DNA of 10,947 bases from Nitrospira sp. (lineage in GTDB: Bacteria > Nitrospirota > Thermodesulfovibrionia > Thermodesulfovibrionales > SM23-35): positions 1-10,947 of the forward strand of contig VGWY01000074.1 in the NCBI GenBank assembly GCA_016873575.1, written 5' to 3'. The notes beneath the pieces are model-generated. The model was not told where the DNA came from and made no database searches. It was given only the letters and a program-made list of their open reading frames with translations. Made by a program: the position numbers and the translations under genes. Numbering within the stretch: position 1 is the first letter of the stretch; each line of letters begins with the position of its first letter. Shown in pieces: positions 6,120 to 10,947 of this stretch.

Positions 6120-6185
6120 AGTGAAGCTCCCCGACTTTTAGTCGGGGCTTCCATGCAAGGAAAATTTTTTCCGGAGAAAATTTTT
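6120..6185 (+). repeat. In-frame palindromic insertion within the radical SAM gene
   Basis: Between GDT (after the CxxxCxxC motif) and KELSL the gene carries 66 nt encoding SEAPRLLVGASMQGKFFPEKIF, which interrupts a normally short linker. It contains two palindromes: GAAGCTCCCCGAC-tttta-GTCGGGGCTTC (6123-6151, one bulged T) and AAAATTTTTTCC/GGAGAAAATTTT (6161-6184, one mismatch, no loop). The length is a multiple of three and there is no stop. CCCCGACTTTTAGTCGGGG palindromes resemble those at ends of IS200/IS605-group elements; that link is a guess from memory. Confidence 0.65.
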
Positions 6186-6972
6186 AAGGAACTCTCATTA
6201 AATCAGATTAAGAAAGATTTTGCATGAGTTTGAAGATATGCAGGGATTAAGGGTACTTATTACAGGCGGTGAGCCACTGCTTCATAGCGAGTTTGTCCAG
6301 ATAAACAGATACTCCCTGATTTTTTCATAAGGAGGGTCTTATTTACAAACGGCTTATTATTAAGCAAAAAAATCGTCAAAACCCTTCATGTTGATGAGAT
6401 TCAGATTAGCATAGACGGACTTGAAGATGCCCATGATTCAATAAGGGGCAGGGGAACCTTTAAAAAAGCAATGAAGGCTCTTGCCATCGCTCTTGATTCC
6501 GGTCTTGAAGTCTCGGTTGCAACAATGGTGCATCCTAAAAATCTTAAAGACTTTGATGAGATGGAAAAACTCTTTCAGAATATGGGAGTAAAGGAGTGGA
6601 CTGTTGATGTCCCCTGTATAACCGGCAGGTTAGAAAGAAATGTTGAATTTCAAATAAGTCCAGAGATTGGCGGAAGGTATCTCAAATATGGATATGGTGG
6701 TGGACTTCATGCAGGAGCATCCCAACGGGGCGTAGACAGTTTTGCCTGTGGTCTCTATTTGATGGCAGTCATGGCAGACGGAAGGGTTGCAAAATGTACC
6801 TTTTACGCAGATAGCGCTGTTGGCAGAATCGAAGAAGGTCTCAGAGAATGCTGGCAGAGAATAAAACCCATCCGATTGGATGAGCTTGCCTGTGACTGTG
6901 AATATATCGAATCATGCAGAGGTGGTTGTAGATACAGGGCAGAAATTTTAGATGATCCCCGTGGTAAAGACC

Positions 6973-7000
6973 TTTACAAATGTTCGTTTTTTGGTATAAT
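6973..7000 (+). promoter_or_regulatory. Sigma-70-type promoter for the small peptide gene
   Basis: TTTACA (5/6 match) - 16 nt - TATAAT (6/6), with a TGG extension just before the -10. It lies in the last codons of the radical SAM gene, so transcription would start near 7007 and give the peptide gene its own mRNA. A second TATAAT lies at 7016-7021. Confidence 0.6.
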
Positions 7001-7025
7001 AAATAAATAATTTTATATAATAAAT

Positions 7026-7040
7026 CGGGCATGAAGCCCG
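7026..7040 (+). promoter_or_regulatory. Small hairpin in the leader of the peptide gene
   Basis: CGGGC-atgaa-GCCCG is a 5-bp GC stem, extendable to AT/AT across a one-base bulge. It lies between the promoter and the ribosome binding site. No T-run follows, so it is not an intrinsic terminator; it may stabilise or regulate the mRNA. Confidence 0.4.
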
Positions 7041-7069
7041 GATTTCTCCTATGAAAGGGGGGAGTGCTC

Positions 7070-7132
7070 ATGACAATTAAGAAGGTATCCAAAAAGGTTG
7101 CAATGACCTGTAAGTGTAAGAGTTCCTGCTAA
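7070..7132 (+). CDS. 20-aa Cys-terminal peptide, candidate RiPP precursor
   Basis: ATG ACA ATT AAG ... TGC TAA encodes MTIKKVSKKVAM followed by TCKCKSSC. The first half is lysine-rich and could be a leader; the last seven residues contain three cysteines (C14, C16, C20) separated by Lys and Ser. The start is supported by a very strong GGGGGGAG site ending 5 nt upstream. It lies 59 nt after the radical SAM/SPASM gene, has its own promoter-like sequence (6973-7000) and a terminator (7171-7202). Radical SAM/SPASM enzymes with RRE-like N-termini commonly modify short Cys-containing peptides encoded next door (sactipeptides, ranthipeptides, SCIFF and similar), so a precursor role is inferred. I do not recognise the peptide itself, and 20 codons is short enough that expression needs proof. 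Confidence 0.6.
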   Translation: MTIKKVSKKVAMTCKCKSSC

Positions 7133-7170
7133 TTATTTTTAAGCGGAAAGCTGAAGAGTTGTGATAGAAA

Positions 7171-7202
7171 GAAAGGGCGTGCATAGAAATGTACACCCTT
7201 TC
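7171..7202. terminator. Bidirectional intrinsic terminator
   Basis: GAAAGGGCGTGCA (7171-7183) pairs with TGTACACCCTTTC (7190-7202) over 13 positions with one C/A mismatch and one G-T, loop TAGAAA, followed by TTTT-rich sequence on the + strand; on the - strand the stem is followed by TTTCTATC. It separates the peptide gene (+) from the ferredoxin gene (-). Confidence 0.75.
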
Positions 7203-7216
7203 TTTTCTCCATAATA

Positions 7217-7405
7217 TTAATCAACAAATTTTATTGCCTGATCAGGGCACATATTTGCAGCTTCCTGACAGTTACAGGTGTTGCATTTGTCAGGACCAAT
7301 AACATGTGCCTTGCCATTATCCATTACTTTGAATACCTCAGGGCAGAGTTCCTCGCAGGTGCTGCAGCCTTCACAGGCATCCCAATCTACTTCTGGTTTT
7401 GACAT
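7217..7405 (-). CDS. Ferredoxin, [4Fe-4S] type
   Basis: Small soluble electron carrier, 62 aa. The first cluster motif is C11-x2-C14-x2-C17-x3-C21-P (CEGCSTCEELCPEVF). The second half has C41, C44 and C46 (DKCNTCNCQEAANMC) and C53-P. C53 with C11/C14/C17 would complete one [4Fe-4S] cluster; the spacing C41-x2-C44-x-C46 is not the usual CxxCxxC, so a second cluster is uncertain. Single-cluster ferredoxins with a degenerate second site share the CQEAA...CP pattern. ATG follows a GGGAG site. It lies downstream of the SOD and ferritin-like genes on the same strand (93 nt gap), suggesting it donates electrons to the diiron protein; that partnership is inferred. Confidence 0.92.
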   Translation of the reverse strand: MSKPEVDWDACEGCSTCEELCPEVFKVMDNGKAHVIGPDKCNTCNCQEAANMCPDQAIKFVD

Positions 7406-7498
7406 AATAATCTCCCTTGGCTTTATATGAAAATGGAGAATATAGTATTTGAGCGGTTTCTTCTGCCTCAGCCATCGGAACTCTTAACTCGGAACTCG

Positions 7499-7999
7499 TT
7501 AAGCCCATGGTGTGCCACCGTCAACTATGCTATGTTCTTCCCACATATACCAGCTTCCTGTGTCTGACATGAAGAAATATGTATTTGCAAAAACATTGTA
7601 ATGCTGTTGCTCTTCCTTCACGAGTCTCTCAAATAATGCCTTCTCCTTTTCTGTTCTCGCATCTGCTCCAGCCTTTTTGTAGAATTCGATCCCTTCTTTC
7701 TCCATCTGCATCGCGATCTTGAATGCCTCAAGTTCATCTGATGTTGCTTCAACCCTCTTTATCATGGTGTCTTTCATGGATTGAAAGATTGTCTTGATAT
7801 TTTTCATAGGACTAACATCTTGAGGCTCTATGTTCATTCCTTTGAGTATTTGCAAGAGCAGCTCAAGATGTCTTTTTTCATCCTCTACTACGCTGAGAAA
7901 CATCTTTTTCCCCACAGGATGCTGTGTCTTTTCAGCAGCCTCTCGGTAAAAATTTATTGCATCTGTTTCCATTCTTTTAGCAATTTCAATAGCATTCAT
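7499..7999 (-). CDS. Ferritin-like diiron protein (rubrerythrin family, no rubredoxin domain)
   Basis: Four-helix diiron protein, probably an NADH- or ferredoxin-linked peroxidase that reduces H2O2 in the cytoplasm. 166 aa. The two halves of the diiron site are visible: E11 in helix 1 (KRMETDAINFYREAA) with E41-x2-H44 (VEDEKRHLELL), and E100 (MQMEKEGIEFYKKA) with E130-x2-H133 (VKEEQQHYNVF). Full rubrerythrin has an added C-terminal rubredoxin domain; here there is only a short aromatic tail (FFMSDTGSWYMWEEHS, ending GGTPWA), so electrons must come from a separate carrier such as the downstream ferredoxin. Its ATG overlaps the SOD stop (ATGA), so translation is coupled to SOD. Peroxidase activity is inferred; iron storage is less likely at this size. 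Confidence 0.88.
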   Translation of the reverse strand: MNAIEIAKRMETDAINFYREAAEKTQHPVGKKMFLSVVEDEKRHLELLLQILKGMNIEPQDVSPMKNIKTIFQSMKDTMIKRVEATSDELEAFKIAMQMEKEGIEFYKKAGADARTEKEKALFERLVKEEQQHYNVFANTYFFMSDTGSWYMWEEHSIVDGGTPWA

Positions 8000-8577
8000 T
8001 TTTTAACCCTCACTTCTACGGGATTCCAATCAATGTTCTTAAAAAATGCCTCTATGTAATCAGCCCGTTTCAGGCCATAATCAAGCATAAAGGCATGCTC
8101 AAATACATCCATTACCAAAATTGGGTTACATCCTGTTGGATGTGAGACATCATGCTCATTGACCCAGAAGTTCATAATCTTACCACTGCTCATGTCCTGA
8201 TACAGCACAACCCATCCTATCCCCCTCATGGTCCCTGTCGCCTTGAAGTCCTTTTCCCATGCTTCGTAGCTACCGAAGCTCTCGTTCAGCTTTTTTGCAA
8301 GTATCCCGTCTTTGTTGATTCCACTCTTTCCCCCAAGGTTTTCAAAATAATACTCGTGAAGCCGCATACCATTGAATTCCCATCCCAGTCTTCTCTTTAA
8401 TTCAGCAAATTCAGGAATTCCTGTTTTCCCGTCTTTCAAAAGCTGCGCAAGGGTGTCGAGTACCTTGTTTGTATTTGTGACATATCCCTGATAGAGGATA
8501 AAATGATTTTTTAACAGTATCTCGCTGAATCCCTCAATTCCGATGAGTCTTGAATAATCTTTTGCTGTGTATGCCAT
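7996..8577 (-). CDS. sodB: Superoxide dismutase, Fe/Mn family (probably Fe-type)
   Basis: Converts superoxide to H2O2 and O2 in the cytoplasm. 193 aa, normal length. All four metal ligands are present: H25 (KNHFILYQGYV), H74 (RLHEYYFENLGG), D157 and H161 (VMDVFEHAFMLDYG). The usual DVWEHA is DVFEHA here. At the position of the Gln that tunes Mn enzymes there is VNEHD (H142), which resembles mycobacterial and archaeal Fe enzymes, so Fe is favoured but not proven. ATG follows a strong GGAGGGGAGG site. First gene of a three-gene operon with the ferritin-like protein (4-nt overlap) and ferredoxin: superoxide is dismutated, then the peroxide is removed. Confidence 0.93.
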   Translation of the reverse strand: MAYTAKDYSRLIGIEGFSEILLKNHFILYQGYVTNTNKVLDTLAQLLKDGKTGIPEFAELKRRLGWEFNGMRLHEYYFENLGGKSGINKDGILAKKLNESFGSYEAWEKDFKATGTMRGIGWVVLYQDMSSGKIMNFWVNEHDVSHPTGCNPILVMDVFEHAFMLDYGLKRADYIEAFFKNIDWNPVEVRVKK

Positions 8578-8643
8578 AATCCTCCCCTCCTTAATTTATA
8601 AGACGTTCAAAAAACTACTATACACCATATATAAGAATTTCGT

Positions 8644-8683
8644 AATCCCCCCTTTATCCCCTTTAGAAAAGGGGGAACAGGAT
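8644..8683. repeat. Degenerate copy of the AATCCCCC palindrome
   Basis: AATCCCCCCTTTATCCCC...AAAAGGGGGAACAGGAT has an 8-bp hairpin TCCCCTTT-aga-AAAGGGGG (8657-8675, one G-T) but lacks a matching right flank, unlike the 5284 and 10886 copies. It lies between the divergent sod and DUF47 genes. Confidence 0.7.
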
Positions 8684-8822
8684 ACACATTTACAAACTAT
8701 TTAGTTTATAAAATAAGGTTATCACGCAGGTTTATTAGTGTCAATAGGTGATCCAGCAAAAAAAGTCGGGTTCAGTCATGAGGCCCTGGGCGACCGGGGG
8801 CTTCTTTCCAAACGGTCATTTA

Positions 8823-8851
8823 TTGACTTTAGACGTATTTTTTTATATTCT
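8823..8851 (+). promoter_or_regulatory. Promoter candidate for the DUF47-pit operon
   Basis: TTGACT (5/6) - 17 nt - TATTCT (4/6), 26 nt before the DUF47 ATG; an overlapping TATATT (8844-8849) gives a 15-nt spacer. AGGA at 8863-8866 is the likely ribosome binding site. Confidence 0.5.
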
Positions 8852-8876
8852 AACTGTTGGTTAGGATTAAAATAAA

Positions 8877-9494
8877 ATGAAACTATTCCCAAAAGAAACC
8901 GACTTTTTTGTGATTTTTGAAAAAGCTGCGGCAAATGTCACCCATGCAGCAACTCTCCTCGTCGGCATCATGGAACACTTCACCACCTTAGATGCCTGGG
9001 CAAGAGAAGTGCACGAATTGGAGCAGGAAGGTGATTTGTACACCCATGATATTATGAGGAAACTGCATAAAACCTTTGTCACCCCCATAGACAGGGAAGA
9101 TATCCATGCCCTTGCTTCAACGTTGGATGACATCATAGACCTTATCTGGGCTGCGGTTGACAGACTCAACGTCTTCAAATTAAAAGAACCTACAAAGTGG
9201 GCGATTACAATGTCAAAAGACCTTCTCATAACTGTGGAATTTGTAGAAAAGGCAATAAAAGAACTGAAAGAAAAGAATTATCCCCATATCCAGGAACATT
9301 GTATTGAAATCAACAAGCTCGAAAACAGGATAGACAGGGGGTTCAGAGATGCACTCGGGAGCTTATTCGAAGAAATGAAAGACCCTATCCTCATTATTAA
9401 ATGGAAAGAAATATATGAGCACCTTGAGGATGCATCTGATAAATGTGAGGATGTTGCCAACATACTGGAAGCCATAGTCCTCAAGCATGCCTGA
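8877..9494 (+). CDS. DUF47 / PhoU-like phosphate-transport regulator
   Basis: Helical PhoU-like protein (DUF47, PiT accessory family), 205 aa, full length. Known members partner PiT-type phosphate permeases and are thought to control their activity; the precise mechanism is not settled. Visible motifs: HELEQEGDLYTHDIMRKLHKTF (residues ~46-67), TPIDREDIHALASTLDDIIDLI (69-90) with the conserved acidic metal-binding pattern, and KEIYEHLEDASDKCEDVANIL near the C-terminus, the second E/D-x3-D site of the duplicated PhoU helix bundle. Cytoplasmic, no signal peptide or membrane segment. ATG has an AGGA site 10 nt upstream. The stop overlaps the permease start by 8 nt (ATGCCTGA), so the two are translationally coupled. 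Confidence 0.9.
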   Translation: MKLFPKETDFFVIFEKAAANVTHAATLLVGIMEHFTTLDAWAREVHELEQEGDLYTHDIMRKLHKTFVTPIDREDIHALASTLDDIIDLIWAAVDRLNVFKLKEPTKWAITMSKDLLITVEFVEKAIKELKEKNYPHIQEHCIEINKLENRIDRGFRDALGSLFEEMKDPILIIKWKEIYEHLEDASDKCEDVANILEAIVLKHA

Positions 9495-10470
9495 GATAAT
9501 TATCCTTGTAATTATACTTGCCTTACTTTTTGACATAAGCAATGGATACAATGATGCTGCAAATGCAATCGCAACCGTTGTTTCAACGAGGGTATTAAAA
9601 CCTCACCAGGCAGTTCTGCTTGCAGTTGTGATGAATATCCTCGGAGCATTTTTAACAACCGCTGTCGCAAAAACAATCGGTAAGGGAGTTGTTGATCCAA
9701 AGGCGATTACGGAAGTGGTTGTGGCTTCTGCACTCTTTTCTGGATTTCTCTGGAACACTTTAATGACCAAACTCGGACTCCCCGTAAGCGCCTCTCACGC
9801 CCTCATAGGGGGTTTAATTGGTGCGTCTGTGTCATATGGTGGTATAGAGATTCTCAACATTTCAGGACTGAAGAAAATATTCTCATCCCTGCTTATCTCC
9901 CCTATAGTAGGGATTATATTTGGATACACCTTTATGCGACTTATATTAAAATTCTACGGAACATTACCAGTGTCTACTATAAATAAATATTTTGGAAAAC
10001 TTCAGATTTTATCAGCAAGTTTTATGGCATTCAGTCATGGTTCGAATGATGCACAGAAGGTTATGGGCATCATTACCCTTTCCCTCGTAAGCGGCGGCTA
10101 TCTCCATTCTGTCGAAGTGCCATTTTGGGTGATATTGATATGCGCCCTTGCGATGGGCTTGGGAACAGCTTTCGGGGGATGGAAGGTAATCAAAACAATG
10201 GGGGTTCAGATGTTAAAGTTGGAGCCGGTCCATGGCTTTGCTGCAGAGACGTCTGCCACTGCTGTTATTTTAGGCGCGAGCCATTTAGGTCTTCCTGTTA
10301 GCACAACACATGTAATAGCGACTGCGATTATGGGTGTAGGTGCATCAAAGAGATTGTCTGCTGTCAGATGGGGAATTGGTAAAAAGATTGTTAATGCATG
10401 GATATTTACATTACCAGTATGTGCACTGCTTGCATGGATAATATGCACTGTAACTAAATTCATTATCTAA
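9487..10470 (+). CDS. pit: PiT family inorganic phosphate permease
   Basis: Integral membrane transporter importing phosphate (usually as a metal-phosphate complex with H+ or Na+). 327 aa, the shorter bacterial/archaeal class. Both PiT signatures are present: GYNDAANA (residues 20-27) and HGSNDAQK (184-191), along with the internal duplication visible as GLPVSASHALIGGLIGA (97-113) and GLPVSTTHVIATAIMGVG (268-285). About eight to ten hydrophobic segments run through the protein, e.g. IIILVIILALLF, VLLAVVMNILGAFL, LLISPIVGIIFGYTF, FWVILICALAMGLG and FTLPVCALLAWIIC. The start overlaps the DUF47 stop, typical of this pair. It ends 3 nt from the convergent ychF fragment, with no room for a terminator. 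Sulfate transport by a PiT homologue is a less likely alternative. Confidence 0.93.
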   Translation: MPEIIILVIILALLFDISNGYNDAANAIATVVSTRVLKPHQAVLLAVVMNILGAFLTTAVAKTIGKGVVDPKAITEVVVASALFSGFLWNTLMTKLGLPVSASHALIGGLIGASVSYGGIEILNISGLKKIFSSLLISPIVGIIFGYTFMRLILKFYGTLPVSTINKYFGKLQILSASFMAFSHGSNDAQKVMGIITLSLVSGGYLHSVEVPFWVILICALAMGLGTAFGGWKVIKTMGVQMLKLEPVHGFAAETSATAVILGASHLGLPVSTTHVIATAIMGVGASKRLSAVRWGIGKKIVNAWIFTLPVCALLAWIICTVTKFII

Positions 10471-10473
10471 TCG

Positions 10474-10896
10474 TTATACATTGAATCTGAAATTAATAAT
10501 ATCACCATCTTTAACCTCATATGTCTTACCCTCAAGCCTCAATAGCCCTTTTTCTCTCACTGCAGGTATACTTCCTGATGAGATAAATTCTTCAAAAGCA
10601 ATAACCTCTGCTCTTATGAACCCTCTCTCAATGTCTGTGTGTACCTTACCCGCAGCCTTTAAAGCACTTGTGCCTTTTGGTATAGTCCATGCCTTCACCT
10701 CATCTCCTGCGTATGTAAAAAATGAGATAAGACCAAGGATGTCGTAACAGGCATGAATCAGTTTGTTCAATACAGGCTCCTCAATCCCCAAATCATCAAG
10801 GAAGGGCTTTGCATCTTCAGGAGAGAGTCGGGCAAGCTCCATCTCAATTTTCCCGCATAAAGAAAGTAATGAGTGATGGGTTTTTAATCCCCCCAT
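10474..10896 (-). CDS. ychF: C-terminal part of the GTPase/ATPase YchF (DUF933/TGS), N-terminal half missing
   Basis: YchF (Obg-family, ATP-preferring, ribosome-associated) is normally ~360 aa. Here only the last ~130 residues are seen: LCGKIEMELARLSPEDAKPFLDDLGIEEP, then LGLISFFTYAGDEVKAWTIPKG, HTDIERGFIRAEVIAFEEF, and the ending GLLRLEGKTYEVKDGDIINFRFNV, which is the TGS domain and canonical C-terminus. The first ~11 residues (MGGLKTHHSLL) read out of a palindromic repeat (10886-10930), which supplies the ATG. Upstream of it, on this strand, the frame is closed by TAG at 10939-10941. The G domain is not in frame in the visible sequence. Another frame (IFRVSKSPLTPLY then TAA) is open to the window edge and may be the end of the N-terminal half. 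So ychF appears split by the repeat; whether the halves are expressed is unknown. Confidence 0.8.
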   Translation of the reverse strand: MGGLKTHHSLLSLCGKIEMELARLSPEDAKPFLDDLGIEEPVLNKLIHACYDILGLISFFTYAGDEVKAWTIPKGTSALKAAGKVHTDIERGFIRAEVIAFEEFISSGSIPAVREKGLLRLEGKTYEVKDGDIINFRFNV

Positions 10897-10930
10897 GCCC
10901 CCCTTTAGTAAAGGGGGGTTAAGGGGGATT
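10886..10930. repeat. AATCCCCC...GGGGGATT palindromic repeat, interrupting ychF
   Basis: Inner perfect hairpin CCCCCCTTTA-g-TAAAGGGGGG (10898-10918), outer arms AATCCCCC/GGGGGATT. Same family as the 5284 copy. It lies where ychF should continue and carries stop codons in two of three - strand frames with its flank. Confidence 0.88.
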
Positions 10931-10947
10931 TGCTTACTCTAAAAATA

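Larger units (their letters stand above)
5769..7010 (+). pseudogene. Radical SAM/SPASM peptide maturase, frameshifted (two compensating indels)
   Basis: Read across two frameshifts this is one radical SAM/SPASM protein of about 413 aa. Residues 1-90 resemble a PqqD-like RiPP recognition element (HIKKDELYELDDDSFPFLKKC). The [4Fe-4S] motif CNLKCRHC gives C105, C109, C112; LITGGEPLLH and QISIDG follow. The SPASM region has CGLYLMAVMADGRVAKC and CDCEYIESCRGGCRYRA. Frame 1 of the gene runs to a TGA at 6225-6227. Homology continues in the +1 frame from about 6217 (ILHEFEDMQGLRVLITGGEP) to about 6310, then returns to the original frame at 6312 (LPDFFIRRVLFTNG) to the stop. So there is one extra base near 6216 and one missing near 6311. 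A 66-nt palindromic insertion sits at 6120-6185. Either it is a decaying gene or the indels are sequencing errors. A 20-aa Cys peptide gene follows 59 nt downstream. Confidence 0.85.

Noticed and set aside
6222..6236. UGA at 6225 in the radical SAM gene read as selenocysteine or as a programmed +1 frameshift
   Set aside because: A second in-frame TGA follows at 6231-6233, the motif-bearing sequence is in the other frame, GCA-TGA offers no slippery re-pairing, and a second opposite shift would still be needed at 6311.
7051..7080. ATG at 7051 as start of a nine-codon peptide (MKGGSAHDN)
   Set aside because: It is in a different frame from the Cys peptide, lacks a ribosome binding site and ends at once; the ATG at 7070 has the ideal site.
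8748..8764. GCTGGATCACCT on the - strand resembling the 16S rRNA 3' end
   Set aside because: The match is only about 12 nt and the flanking sequence is not 16S-like; probably chance.

Overview
The window looks like chromosomal DNA of an anaerobic or microaerophilic Gram-negative bacterium of moderate GC content. The mix of genes fits a Nitrospirota or former-deltaproteobacterial lineage: LPS-type glycosyltransferases, a ferredoxin, a rubrerythrin-like protein, an Fe-type SOD, and many short palindromic repeats of the 'NPPFPPLIKGGRGDF' type. This assignment is an inference, because no rRNA or other decisive marker is present.

Layout. Positions 1-3673 are a surface-polysaccharide region: a partial GT2 glycosyltransferase (+), a WaaE/KdtX-like GT2 (-), an inserted RHH/PIN-domain toxin-antitoxin pair (+), and a UDP-glucose/GDP-mannose-type 6-dehydrogenase (+). 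Positions 3882-4748 hold the trans-translation pair smpB and ssrA (tmRNA, predicted tag ANNELALAA). Positions 4749-5768 are rich in repeats, with several unrelated inverted-repeat elements around a small six-cysteine protein gene (-) whose 3' end is made of repeat sequence. Positions 5769-7202 are the most interesting part. A radical SAM/SPASM maturase gene has an RRE-like N-terminus, a 66-nt palindromic in-frame insertion and two compensating single-base frameshifts. It is followed by a previously easy-to-miss 20-codon gene for a Lys-rich peptide with three C-terminal Cys, which has its own promoter-like sequence, a strong ribosome binding site and a terminator. This looks like a RiPP precursor/maturase pair. 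Positions 7217-8577 are an oxidative-stress operon (-): Fe-type SOD, ferritin-like/rubrerythrin protein (ATGA-coupled) and ferredoxin. Positions 8877-10470 are a DUF47/PhoU-like regulator overlapping a PiT-type phosphate permease (+). Positions 10474-10896 are the C-terminal part of the GTPase YchF (-), cut off from its N-terminal half by a copy of the same palindromic repeat.

How the genes work together. The SOD, diiron protein and ferredoxin can form a superoxide-to-peroxide-to-water route. SmpB and tmRNA rescue stalled ribosomes. The DUF47 protein and permease handle phosphate uptake. The radical SAM protein would modify the small Cys peptide if the frameshifts are sequencing errors or the ancestral gene was intact. 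A recurring theme is palindromic repeats remodelling genes: they supply the stop region of smpB, the C-terminus of the six-Cys protein, an internal segment of the radical SAM gene, and the break in ychF.
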